Shown: in pieces, positions 8,993-17,374 of the stretch
Layout of the letters: every line of letters begins with the position of its first letter
Numbering within the stretch: position 1 is the first letter of the stretch
Source: Pseudomonas pergaminensis
Lineage (GTDB): Bacteria; Pseudomonadota; Gammaproteobacteria; Pseudomonadales; Pseudomonadaceae
Length of the DNA stretch: 64,000 bases
Reading direction: 5' to 3'
Assembly (NCBI RefSeq): GCF_024112395.2
Contig: NZ_CP078013.2
Coordinates: forward strand, 3,472,001 to 3,536,000
Notes under the pieces: model-generated
Databases searched by the model: none
The model's input: the letters and a program-made list of their open reading frames with translations, nothing else
Told to the model about the DNA's origin: nothing
Translations under genes and position numbers: made by a program

Positions 8993-9178
8993 ATGTCAGA
9001 ACCAAAAGGCGTGAACGGCTACCTGATCACCAAGCGAGCGGACGGTTGGCACTTGATCAATTTCCACGGCGACAGCGTCGCAGGCGCATTCGCGACAGAA
9101 AGCCAGGCTATCGCCGTGGCTGAAGTGTTCGTGGACGAAGCAGGCCATGCGTCGAGCAAGCGGCCCAAGGGCAAGTAA
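8993..9178 (+). CDS. Small conserved hypothetical protein
   Basis: A 61-aa cytoplasmic protein beginning MSEPKGVNGYLITKRADGWHLINF. Its pattern (aromatic strand, GW.LI, then an alanine-rich helix with AIAVAEVF) resembles the small DUF2188-type fold in which a beta hairpin is followed by a helix; this is only a resemblance. It stands alone between a likely promoter and a strong terminator 18 bases past its stop, which supports it being a real gene. Confidence 0.72.
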   Translation: MSEPKGVNGYLITKRADGWHLINFHGDSVAGAFATESQAIAVAEVFVDEAGHASSKRPKGK

Positions 9179-9195
9179 GCTTCAGCGCGCTGTGC

Positions 9196-9223
9196 AAAAA
9201 GCCCCGATGAACGGGGCTTTTTT
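9196..9223 (+). terminator. Terminator of 61-aa gene
   Basis: Perfect stem AAAAAGCCCCG/CGGGGCTTTTTT with ATGAA loop. Confidence 0.92.
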
Positions 9224-9320
9224 GTGTTTGTCTGTACGTAGATGGCAGTTCGCTATAATCTCGCCGAAACGCCCCACGACAGTGTCAGCGCCCCTCCAAC
9301 ACCCTTTATGATGAACACAC

Positions 9321-9602
9321 ATGAACAAGATTCTGGCACTGACTGCGGTACTGGCGATTGCCGGCTGCACCACCACCTCTGACGTCTACCTGAAAAACGG
9401 TGAACAAGGCCTGACCATCGACTGCTCGGGCGAAGCCAACTCCTGGGCCAGCTGCTACGAAAAGGCTGACGCCTCGTGTGCGGGCACTGGCTACCGAATC
9501 GTCGGCACCGAAGGCACGCCTTCGCTCAAGGAAAGTGAAAAGACCCTGGGCCAGGACGTCGGCAACTTCAAGAGCCGCAGTGTGGTGGTGGTCTGTAAGT
9601 AA
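9321..9602 (+). CDS. Small lipoprotein
   Basis: A 93-aa lipoprotein: MNKILALTAVLAIAGC ends in a clear lipobox (AIAGC, lipidated C16). The residue after the Cys is Thr, so Lol sorting to the outer membrane is expected. The mature part has four Cys (DCSG, ASCYEK, ASCAG, VVCK), allowing two disulfides, and ends on VVVVCK. A function is not recognised. Confidence 0.8.
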   Translation: MNKILALTAVLAIAGCTTTSDVYLKNGEQGLTIDCSGEANSWASCYEKADASCAGTGYRIVGTEGTPSLKESEKTLGQDVGNFKSRSVVVVCK

Positions 9603-9611
9603 GCGTTACGC

Positions 9612-9842
9612 CTACAGCTGAATATCGGCAAACTTGATGCCCAGCCCTCGGATGGTCTCTACCAGGTCATCCAGGCGCGGGAACGACTCGACTTCGTCCT
9701 GATCGTCGACCAGGAAAAAACTGCGACCGCCGCTTTTCTTGAAGAAGACGATCCATTCGCTCAGGTCAGCGGGGTTCTGGATGATGTGAGTGGCCGATAT
9801 CTGGCCTTCGGCCTGGCGAGCCCTGACGTGTTCACGCTTCAT
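9612..9842 (-). CDS. Small conserved hypothetical protein
   Basis: A 76-aa soluble protein starting MKREHVRARQAEGQISATHI, with GGGAAG six bases before the ATG. It has a strand-rich middle (EWIVFFKKSGGRSFFLVDDQDEV) and a C-terminal helix-strand (LDDLVETIRGLGIKFADIQL). Upstream in-frame codons run through a terminator-like hairpin and have no ribosome-binding site, so the shorter form is chosen. The function is unknown. Confidence 0.7.
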   Translation of the reverse strand: MKREHVRARQAEGQISATHIIQNPADLSEWIVFFKKSGGRSFFLVDDQDEVESFPRLDDLVETIRGLGIKFADIQL

Positions 9843-9854
9843 AAAAGACTTCCC

Positions 9855-9900
9855 AAAAAAGACAAATGCCGCACAAACCGAGAGTTCGCGCGGCATTTTT
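9855..9900 (-). promoter_or_regulatory. Terminator-like hairpin in the 5' leader of the 76-aa gene
   Basis: AAATGCCGC (9864-9872) and GCGGCATTT (9890-9898) form a 9-bp stem with a 17-base loop; on the minus strand six T follow after three bases, and then the GGGAAG ribosome-binding site. Its position between promoter and gene suggests attenuation, or the end of a very short upstream RNA. Confidence 0.5.
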
Positions 9901-9988
9901 ACATATTGGGTGAGAGTTTAACGAATGCCCTGCCGTACCGGCACGTCTTCTGCTGATCGGATCGCAAAGCCGGCGCACTTTACACCAA

Positions 9989-10026
9989 CAAAAAAGCCCG
10001 GCTCCACACATGCGGAGCCAGACTTT
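9989..10026 (-). terminator. Terminator of the 10064-10417 lipoprotein gene
   Basis: Stem GGCTCC/GGAGCC (loop ACACATGC) extended by an A-run/T-run pairing across a small internal loop; it lies 38 bases past the stop on the minus strand. Confidence 0.8.
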
Positions 10027-10063
10027 TTATCGGATTCGAAGTCGTTGGGTCAAACAGGCCTTG

Positions 10064-10417
10064 TCAGCCGGAAATACAGTCTTCGCCAGCCTTCTTCACG
10101 TCACCCGGACGGATCGGCACATTGGACATGCTCTCGTAGAGCTTAATGCTGCTACCACTGGAACGTTCATCAATTTCGAAAATCGCCGAAGGATCGGCTG
10201 AGAATTTTTGCGGTACGATTACCTGCACGCCACCTTCCTTATGCGGTTCGATCTGCGGCGGCCGGCGGGTTGCGGACAACTTTCGTACGACGCACGCAGC
10301 GTATTCCTGTGGTTTCTTCCCGGAAATGACCGTCAAGGTCGGCGGGGTCTGCTTGATATCTGCAACCGAAGCACACCCACCAATCGCCAGGGCCAGAACC
10401 AACACACTCCACTTCAT
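10064..10417 (-). CDS. Lipoprotein, paralogue of the one at 22240-22593
   Basis: A 117-aa lipoprotein; MKWSVLVLALAIGGC is a signal peptide with lipobox IGGC (C15). The mature part has a conserved arrangement shared with the lipoprotein encoded at 22240-22593: a mid Ala-x-Cys-Val (YAACVVRKL here, VVAECVQFG there), a central strand region, GSS/GST-IK-YY/LYES, and a C-terminal Cys three residues from the end. A disulfide between the two mature Cys is plausible. The function is unknown. Confidence 0.77.
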   Translation of the reverse strand: MKWSVLVLALAIGGCASVADIKQTPPTLTVISGKKPQEYAACVVRKLSATRRPPQIEPHKEGGVQVIVPQKFSADPSAIFEIDERSSGSSIKLYESMSNVPIRPGDVKKAGEDCISG

Positions 10418-10629
10418 ACAAAACCTCCGATAAAGACCCTACGACAGCAGGAATGGTATTTTTCTCCCGCCAACGTAGGATTTATCCCTGATAACTCGGT
10501 AAATAACTGTTTTAAATTGTCGACGTCGTTGAAGACGGGCCGATAATAAACGCGCTGGGGCTGATAAACTCCATCTTAACCTACGTATCGTTCTGATTTT
10601 TCAGAAAAAGCCCTTCTGGAGACACCCTC

Positions 10630-10932
10630 ATGAAATTTATCCACCAGCGCGAGCACCTCAACGAGGGAGACATTGTCGTCATCGAATGTTCGCAGACTTG
10701 TAATATCCGCCTGATGAGCGATGCGAATTTTCGCAGCTTCAAGAACGGTGGCCGCCACACCTACCATGGCGGCGCCTTTGACAAATTCCCGGCCAAAATC
10801 ACCGCACCGAGCACCGGCTTCTGGAACATTACCCTGGATGTGGTTACACGTCGCGCCATCAGCGTGACCCGCAAACCCGCGCTGTCCCACAAGATCCGCA
10901 TTGTTCGCCGTACCAGTTCCAAGCTGAGCTGA
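10630..10932 (+). CDS. DUF1883-like protein
   Basis: A 100-aa protein beginning MKFIHQREHLNEGDIVVIECSQTCNIRLMSD. The sequence matches my recollection of the DUF1883 family: a small beta-rich domain with conserved H, GDIV.V.C and the middle GG.....GG.F...PA. GGAGACACCCTC precedes the ATG. It is followed after 25 bases by the 55-aa gene and then alkB, so it may head an operon. No function is known to me. Confidence 0.72.
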   Translation: MKFIHQREHLNEGDIVVIECSQTCNIRLMSDANFRSFKNGGRHTYHGGAFDKFPAKITAPSTGFWNITLDVVTRRAISVTRKPALSHKIRIVRRTSSKLS

Positions 10933-10957
10933 CCCGAACACCCCATAGGAAATCATC

Positions 10958-11125
10958 GTGACCGCTACCACCAAATACGTGATCAAGTACAAGCTCAACG
11001 GCGAACGCCGCTTTGAGTTCGCCCAACTGCAGACCAATGACGTAGAAGAAGCCAAGCAAGCGCTGGCAAAGATTCACGATGCCAGTGACGAAATCACCGA
11101 CATCACCGTGAGCAAGGCGCTGTAA
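10958..11125 (+). CDS. 55-aa hypothetical protein (GTG start)
   Basis: A short gene starting GTG at 10958 with AGGA eight bases upstream, encoding MTATTKYVIKYKLNGERRFEFAQ... and ending ITVSKAL. The pattern beta-beta (YVIKYKLNGERRFEF), helix with many Ala/Glu (EEAKQALAKIH), beta (ITDITVSKAL) is a compact alpha/beta fold. Codon use is like the neighbours. It lies 25 bases after the DUF1883 gene and 4 bases before alkB, so co-transcription with alkB is likely. The function is not recognised. Confidence 0.68.
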   Translation: MTATTKYVIKYKLNGERRFEFAQLQTNDVEEAKQALAKIHDASDEITDITVSKAL

Positions 11126-11129
11126 GCCA

Positions 11130-11795
11130 ATGCCTGGCCCCACCGCCGACCTGTTCGCCGATGATGCCTTGCAGCAACCTGCAGGGCGCGAGCAAATCAG
11201 CGAACAGTCCTACGTATTAAGGGGTTACGCCCTGCCCTGGATTGAGCGCCTTCTGCCGGAACTGCGCCAAGTGCTGGCTCAATCACCGTTTCGGCAGATG
11301 GTCACGCCCGGTGGCTTTACCATGTCGGCCGCATTAAGCAGCTGCGGCGACCTGGGCTGGACCACCGACACCTCCGGCTACCGCTACTCGCCACTCGACC
11401 CGCGCACCCAGCAGCCGTGGCCGAACATGCCGGAGGTCTTGCGCCAATTGGCTAGCGTGGCGGCGGCAGAAGCCGGCTTTGTCGACTTTGCGCCCGACGC
11501 CTGCCTGATCAACCGATATGTGCCAGGCGCAAAAATGTCCCTGCACCAGGACAAGAACGAGCGTCGCTACAGCGAACCGGTGGTGTCGGTGTCCCTCGGC
11601 TTGCCGGCGATTTTCCTGTTTGGCGGGCATGCGCGCAGTGACAAGACGCGCAAAGTCTCGCTGTTCCATGGCGACGTGGTGGTCTGGGGTGGCGTGGATC
11701 GCCTGCGCTTTCACGGCGTGATGCCGATCAAGGAAGGCGTGCACCCGATCATGGGCCCGCAACGCATCAACCTGACCTTTCGCACCGCCGGCTGA
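11130..11795 (+). CDS. alkB: DNA oxidative demethylase AlkB
   Basis: Fe(II)/2-oxoglutarate dioxygenase that removes 1-methyladenine and 3-methylcytosine damage. The 221 aa match E. coli AlkB in length. Iron ligands are H139 and D141 (LHQDKNE) and H195 (RFHGVMP); R212 and R218 (QRINLTFR) bind 2-oxoglutarate. The substrate-lid region GW.TD..GYRYS is conserved. The ada-like gene follows after 75 bp, the same pairing as in the enteric adaptive response. Confidence 0.95.
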   Translation: MPGPTADLFADDALQQPAGREQISEQSYVLRGYALPWIERLLPELRQVLAQSPFRQMVTPGGFTMSAALSSCGDLGWTTDTSGYRYSPLDPRTQQPWPNMPEVLRQLASVAAAEAGFVDFAPDACLINRYVPGAKMSLHQDKNERRYSEPVVSVSLGLPAIFLFGGHARSDKTRKVSLFHGDVVVWGGVDRLRFHGVMPIKEGVHPIMGPQRINLTFRTAG

Positions 11796-11870
11796 TTTGA
11801 CCGCAAGCTTCAGAGTGCCAGGTCTTCACGGCACGACTAATCTGGCCATGATCCGTCAAGAGTGCCGACC

Positions 11871-12923
11871 ATGACTACCGAACTAGACCCCCGCTGGGCA
11901 GCCATCCTCGCCCGTGATCCCAAGGCTGATACGCTGTTCGTCTACGGCGTGAAGACCACCGGCGTGTACTGTCGCCCCAGCAGCGCCTCGCGCTTGCCGC
12001 GCCCGGAAAATATCGAATTTTTCGACACCCCGGCGCAGGCCGAAGCTGCGGGTTACCGCGCCAGCAAACGCGCGGCCGGTGACCAGACCCAGCTGGCAGC
12101 ACAGCATGCGCAACTGGTGGCCGACGCCTGTCGCCATATCGAGCAGGCCGACACTCCGCCCAGCCTGAATGCGCTAGCGCTGCAAGCCAACCTCAGCCCC
12201 TTCCATTTTCATCGCGTGTTCAAAGCCGTTACCGGCCTGACCCCCAAGGGCTACGCCAGCGCCCATCGCTCACGCAAGGTGCGCGATAGCCTCAAGGCTT
12301 CGCACTCGGTGACCGATGCGCTGTATGACGCGGGCTTCAATTCCAACAGCCGCTTTTATGCGTCGGCCAATCAACTGCTCGGCATGACGCCCAGCGACTA
12401 CAAAGCCGGTGGCACCAACAACGCGATCCTGTTCGCCGTCGGGCAGTGCTCCCTGGGTGCGATCCTGGTGGCACAAAGCGCCCGTGGCGTGTGCGCGATT
12501 CTGCTGGGGGATGACCCGGATCAGTTGGTGCGCGACCTGCAGGATCAGTTTCCCAAGGCCGAACTGGTGGGCGCCGACCAGCGATTCGAACAATTGGTGG
12601 CGCAGGTCGTGGGGTTTATCGAAGCGCCGGCGCTTGGCCTGGACCTGCCGCTGGACCTGCGCGGCACGGCGTTTCAGGAACGCGTTTGGCAAGCCTTGCG
12701 GGATATTCCACCGGGGAGCACGGCCAGCTACGCACAGATCGCCAAGCGCATCGGCGCGCCGACGTCTTTCCGTGCCGTGGCCCAGGCCTGTGGCGCCAAC
12801 AGCCTGGCAGTGGCGATCCCCTGCCACCGCGTGGTGCGCAGCAATGGCGAGCTGTCGGGCTATCGCTGGGGTGTGGAACGCAAGCAGCAGTTGCTCGCCC
12901 GCGAGCAGGCGTCGAAGACCTAA
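11871..12923 (+). CDS. ada: Ada-like AraC/methyltransferase with degenerate N-terminal zinc site
   Basis: A 350-aa protein with the three-part layout of Ada: an N-terminal methylphosphotriester domain (1-75), an AraC helix-turn-helix (about 85-165) and a C-terminal O6-methylguanine-DNA methyltransferase (190-345) with the active-site IPCHRV, C318. The N-terminal domain keeps the acceptor-type Cys in GVYCRPS (C34) but the other three zinc Cys are gone: the usual CRPSC reads CRPSS and the usual CKRC reads SKRA. Methyltransferase repair should work; methyl sensing through zinc should not. The start is ATG 11871 (MTTELDPRW); an ATG at 11862 would add 3 aa. Neighbour alkB supports an alkylation-repair unit. 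Confidence 0.9.
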   Translation: MTTELDPRWAAILARDPKADTLFVYGVKTTGVYCRPSSASRLPRPENIEFFDTPAQAEAAGYRASKRAAGDQTQLAAQHAQLVADACRHIEQADTPPSLNALALQANLSPFHFHRVFKAVTGLTPKGYASAHRSRKVRDSLKASHSVTDALYDAGFNSNSRFYASANQLLGMTPSDYKAGGTNNAILFAVGQCSLGAILVAQSARGVCAILLGDDPDQLVRDLQDQFPKAELVGADQRFEQLVAQVVGFIEAPALGLDLPLDLRGTAFQERVWQALRDIPPGSTASYAQIAKRIGAPTSFRAVAQACGANSLAVAIPCHRVVRSNGELSGYRWGVERKQQLLAREQASKT

Positions 12924-13001
12924 CGGATACCGATGTGGATCAGCGCCAGGTACGGATTGCCTCGACGTACTGCTTCTGGGTGTTCTGCAAAGCCCTCTCG
13001 C

Positions 13002-13595
13002 TTAGAGCTTCAGTTTGCGTTTACGAAACTCAGCGACCTTATGCCGATTGCCACACAGCGCCATGCTGCACCAGCGACGCTTGTGGGCCTTGGTCCGATC
13101 ATAAAACCACAAGATGCATTCCGGGTGCTCGCAGCGGCGGATCAGATTGAAATCCCCCTCCACCACTAACGTGGCGGCAGCCTCGGCGATCGGCGCCAGG
13201 AACTGCTCCGCTGTTTGCTGCTTGCGTTGACGCTCGAGCCGGGGCGCCTCAGTGGCCGGCCAGACCAACTGCGGATGGCTGACGGCCTTGCGTAAGAAGG
13301 CGTTAAGCGCCGCAGGGTTGCCCGGTTGTTGGGCTTTACGGGCAGCAACAAGGTCGCGGATTACTTCACGCAGTTCTCGCGCAGCGCTGAGTAAAGCACC
13401 GGGTTCAAATCCTGGAATGCTGTCCTGTTCAACCCATTCCACGCGCGTCAACCAGGCGGCTACGTCAGCATCGGCTTGCCAGAAATCACACGGCACCCCG
13501 TCGATATTCGCCAGGGTATTGAGCATATCCAGCACCGGGTCATCGGCGAGGACGTAGGGTTCCGAGGGGGCGGTAGTCGGCGGGGAAACAGTCAT
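13002..13595 (-). CDS. CGNR zinc-finger regulator with ABATE domain
   Basis: A 197-aa predicted transcription regulator. Residues 15-120 form the stress-induced ABATE domain (PVLDMLNTLAN...), and the C-terminus is the CGNR zinc finger with four Cys (RRCEHPEC, RRWCSMALCGNRHK). It is divergent from an alpha/beta hydrolase, and the region between holds inverted TAACC half-sites, so it probably regulates itself and the hydrolase. The start at MTVSPPT is preferred; an upstream in-frame start would run into the operator region. Confidence 0.82.
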   Translation of the reverse strand: MTVSPPTTAPSEPYVLADDPVLDMLNTLANIDGVPCDFWQADADVAAWLTRVEWVEQDSIPGFEPGALLSAARELREVIRDLVAARKAQQPGNPAALNAFLRKAVSHPQLVWPATEAPRLERQRKQQTAEQFLAPIAEAAATLVVEGDFNLIRRCEHPECILWFYDRTKAHKRRWCSMALCGNRHKVAEFRKRKLKL

Positions 13596-13668
13596 GGTCA
13601 ATCCTCTGGTGAGCGCTGGCATCGTAACCCCTATTTCGCTTGTTGGGTAGTTACACACGACAACAAGC

Positions 13669-13696
13669 TAACCTGAATAAATTATTTGACAGGTTA
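13669..13696. promoter_or_regulatory. Inverted repeat, candidate operator of the CGNR regulator
   Basis: TAACCTG (13669-13675) and CAGGTTA (13690-13696) are perfect inverted arms with a 14-bp AT-rich spacer in the divergent region. Further TAACC half-sites occur near 13624 and 13724, suggesting cooperative binding. The assignment to this regulator is inference from position. Confidence 0.5.
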
Positions 13697-13768
13697 CTTT
13701 TTTAAGCGCAGCTTTTGAAAACAGTAACCCTTAAATCAATCCAATCCAGTTACAGAGGCGCTCTGATC

Positions 13769-14647
13769 ATGACCACTCCAGCTCCCATCGTTCATTACCG
13801 CCACGTCGATGTGGACGGCGTACGCCTGTTTTACCGCGAGGCTGGCGATCCGTCGGCTCCGGTCATGTTGTTGCTGCACGGCTTCCCCAGCTCTTCGCAT
13901 ATGTACCGTGACCTGATTCCGCTGCTGGCCACGCGTTTTCGAGTGATCGCCCCGGACTTGCCTGGCTTCGGTTTTACCGAAGTGCCGGCCGAGCGCGATT
14001 ACCACTACAGCTTCGATAACCTGGCAATCACGATTGGGCATTTTGTCGATGCGCTGGAACTGAGCCGCTACGCCCTGTATGTCTTCGACTACGGCGCGCC
14101 TGTGGGTCTGCGCCTGGCCGTGGCTCACCCGGAACGGGTCAGCGCGCTGGTGTCGCAGAATGGCAATGCCTACCTGGAAGGCCTGGGGGATGCCTGGGCA
14201 CCGATCCGCGCCTATTGGGCCGAGCCGAGCCAGGCCAACCGAGAGGTGATCCGCAACGCCGTGATCAGCCTGGAAGGCACGCGCTACCAGTACCTGCACG
14301 GCGTGCATCAGCCCGAGTGGGTGGCCCCGGAATCCTATATGCTCGATGTACTGCTCATGCAGCGTCCCGGCAACGATGAGATCCAGTTGGACCTGTTTCT
14401 CGACTACCGCAACAACCTGACGCTGTACCCGGCGTTCCAGGCCTTCTTCAAGGCCAGGCAAGTCCCGACACTGGTGATCTGGGGCCAGAATGATCCGTTC
14501 TTTATCCCGCCGGGTGCCCATGCCTATAAAACCGACAACCCCAACGCTGTCGTGGAACTGCTGGACACCGGCCACTTCGCCCTGGAAACCCACGCGGCGC
14601 ATATCGCCGAGCGGATACACGCGGTTCTCGGTAACGCCACCCATTGA
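13769..14647 (+). CDS. Alpha/beta hydrolase, dehalogenase/epoxide-hydrolase type
   Basis: A 292-aa alpha/beta-hydrolase-fold enzyme. It has the oxyanion HGFPSSS, an Asp nucleophile in VFDYGAPVG (equivalent to HDWGG of haloalkane dehalogenases and epoxide hydrolases), a second acid near WGQNDPFF and the catalytic His in DTGHFALETH. The Asp nucleophile points to C-halogen or epoxide hydrolysis rather than esters; the substrate is unknown. The start MTTPAPIVHYRHVDV is chosen over an upstream GTG/ATG lacking a ribosome-binding site. The nitronate monooxygenase-like gene follows on the same strand. Confidence 0.87.
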   Translation: MTTPAPIVHYRHVDVDGVRLFYREAGDPSAPVMLLLHGFPSSSHMYRDLIPLLATRFRVIAPDLPGFGFTEVPAERDYHYSFDNLAITIGHFVDALELSRYALYVFDYGAPVGLRLAVAHPERVSALVSQNGNAYLEGLGDAWAPIRAYWAEPSQANREVIRNAVISLEGTRYQYLHGVHQPEWVAPESYMLDVLLMQRPGNDEIQLDLFLDYRNNLTLYPAFQAFFKARQVPTLVIWGQNDPFFIPPGAHAYKTDNPNAVVELLDTGHFALETHAAHIAERIHAVLGNATH

Positions 14648-14756
14648 TGGCACACCACGAAACCACGCTTTCGTCCAGTGAATAAAACAGACTGGCCGGG
14701 TGCCAAGGGCCCTGTTAAAACAGCGAAAAGCCTCATTAACGCTGGAGAAGCAACCC

Positions 14757-15815
14757 ATGAGCACCTGGCCAGACACCCGCCTTCTCGACCTGCTGGGCAT
14801 AGACGTGCCGATCATCCAGGCCCCCATGGCCGTCGGCACCTCCACCGCCATGGTCATTGCCGCCAACCAGGCGGGCGCGCTGGGCTCATTGCCGGCCGCG
14901 GCGCTGAGCATCGAGCAACTGCGCGACGCGCTGACCACCATCCGCCAGGCCAGCCCACGCCCGATCAACGTCAATTTCTTCTGCCACCAACCGCCCGCGC
15001 CGGATGCCGCGCGCGATCGACGCTGGAAGGCGTTGCTGGAACCCTACTACCGCGAACTGGGTGCCGACTATGACGCGCCAACCCCGGTGTCCAACCGTGA
15101 ACCGTTCAACGAAGCAGCGTGCCAGGTAGTCGAAGCATTCCGCCCCGAGGTCGTCAGCTTTCACTTTGGCTTGCCGGAAAAATCCCTGCTGGACCGGGTA
15201 AAGGCCACCGGGGCCAAAGTGCTGTCTTCGGCCACTACGGTGGAAGAAGCCGTCTGGCTGGAACAGCACGGCTGCGATGCAATCATCGCCATGGGCAGTG
15301 AAGCGGGCGGGCATCGCGGCTTGTTTCTTAGCGATGACCTCAACACCCAGATCGGCTTGTTCGCCCTGCTGCCGCAAGTCGTCGATGCCGTCAGCGTACC
15401 GGTGGTTGCGGCCGGTGGGATCGGGGATGCACGCGGGATTGTCGCGGCCTTTGCCTTGGGGGCCTCGGCGGTACAGATCGGTACGGCTTACTTGTTTACG
15501 CCCGAAGCCAACGTCACTGCGTCCCACCACTACGCGCTGCGGCATGCCCAGGCCAGCGAGACCGCGTTGACCAACCTGTTCACCGGTCGCCCGGCGCGGG
15601 GCATCGTCAACCGGGTGATGCGTGAACTGGGTGCGATCAACCCTGCTGCGCCCGCCTTCCCGACCTCCGGGGGCGCACTGATCCCGCTCAAAGCCAAGGA
15701 CGAAGCGGGCTTCAGCAACCTGTGGGCCGGCCAGGCACTGCGCCTGGGCAAAGACATCAGCACCTATGAACTGACACGTGAACTGGCCGAACAGGCGCTG
15801 GCCAAGTTCAACTAG
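14757..15815 (+). CDS. Nitronate monooxygenase-like FMN oxidoreductase
   Basis: A 352-aa TIM-barrel flavoprotein of the 2-nitropropane dioxygenase/nitronate monooxygenase family. The N-terminus reads PIIQAPMAVGTST, the phosphate-binding segments are CDAIIAMGSEAGGHRG and VPVVAAGGIGDARG, and GASAVQIGTAYLFTPEA closes the FMN site. GGAG lies 10 bases before the ATG. The HRG after EAGG fits the class I nitronate monooxygenase motif. It may form an operon with the hydrolase 109 bp upstream under the CGNR regulator. Confidence 0.86.
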   Translation: MSTWPDTRLLDLLGIDVPIIQAPMAVGTSTAMVIAANQAGALGSLPAAALSIEQLRDALTTIRQASPRPINVNFFCHQPPAPDAARDRRWKALLEPYYRELGADYDAPTPVSNREPFNEAACQVVEAFRPEVVSFHFGLPEKSLLDRVKATGAKVLSSATTVEEAVWLEQHGCDAIIAMGSEAGGHRGLFLSDDLNTQIGLFALLPQVVDAVSVPVVAAGGIGDARGIVAAFALGASAVQIGTAYLFTPEANVTASHHYALRHAQASETALTNLFTGRPARGIVNRVMRELGAINPAAPAFPTSGGALIPLKAKDEAGFSNLWAGQALRLGKDISTYELTRELAEQALAKFN

Positions 15816-15857
15816 AACCCTTACCCAAGGCAACTTTGCACTGTACCGGCAATGGCC

Positions 15858-15887
15858 AACCGCTATATATTCCCATACATAGCGGTT
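15858..15887. promoter_or_regulatory. ModE-type molybdate operator upstream of modA
   Basis: A 30-bp palindrome with arms AACCGCTAT and ATAGCGGTT and inner TAT/ATA pairs fits the ModE consensus of CG-x-TATATA half-sites. It lies 48 bp upstream of the modA start and probably overlaps the promoter, which implies repression by ModE-molybdate. Confidence 0.78.
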
Positions 15888-15916
15888 GAGCCTTCTACCT
15901 AGAACGAGCCGTATAG

Positions 15917-16693
<777 letters not shown>

Positions 16694-17374
16694 ATGCCGT
16701 TATCGAGTGCCGATTTTTCGGCTATCTGGTTGACCATCAAACTGGCCTCACTGACCACCGTCATCCTGCTGGTCATCGGTACTCCGATTGCCCTGTGGCT
16801 ATCGCGCACCCGTTCCTGGTGGCGCGGCCCCATCGGCGCGGTCGTCGCCTTGCCGTTGGTGTTGCCGCCCACGGTGATCGGCTTCTACCTGCTGTTGACC
16901 ATGGGCCCCAATGGCTACTTCGGCCAGTTCACCCAATGGCTGGGCCTGGGCACCCTCACCTTCAGCTTCGCCGGGCTGGTGATTGGCTCGGTGATCTATT
17001 CCATGCCGTTTGTGGTGCAGCCGTTGCAAAACGCCTTCTCCGCCATCGGCACACGCCCGCTGGAAGTGGCCGCGACCTTGCGCGCCAACCCGTGGGATAC
17101 CTTTTTCAGCGTAATCCTGCCGCTGGCGCGGCCAGGGTTTATCACCGCTTCCATCCTGGGTTTTGCGCACACCGTCGGTGAGTTCGGCGTGGTGCTGATG
17201 ATCGGCGGCAATATCCCGGACAAAACCCGGGTGGTGTCCGTACAGATCTACGACCATGTGGAAGCCATGGAATATGCCCAGGCCCATTGGCTCGCCGGCG
17301 CCATGGTGGCGTTCGCGTTCCTGGTGTTGCTGGCGCTCTACTCCAGCCGTAAAACCAAGATGGGCTGGAGCTGA
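16694..17374 (+). CDS. modB: Molybdate ABC transporter permease
   Basis: A 226-aa inner-membrane permease with about five transmembrane helices. The EAA-loop signature that contacts the ATPase is [25 protein letters not shown] (near 125-150). It starts immediately after the modA stop and its TGA overlaps the modC ATG, so translation is coupled. Confidence 0.95.
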   Translation: MPLSSADFSAIWLTIKLASLTTVILLVIGTPIALWLSRTRSWWRGPIGAVVALPLVLPPTVIGFYLLLTMGPNGYFGQFTQWLGLGTLTFSFAGLVIGSVIYSMPFVVQPLQNAFSAIGTRPLEVAATLRANPWDTFFSVILPLARPGFITASILGFAHTVGEFGVVLMIGGNIPDKTRVVSVQIYDHVEAMEYAQAHWLAGAMVAFAFLVLLALYSSRKTKMGWS

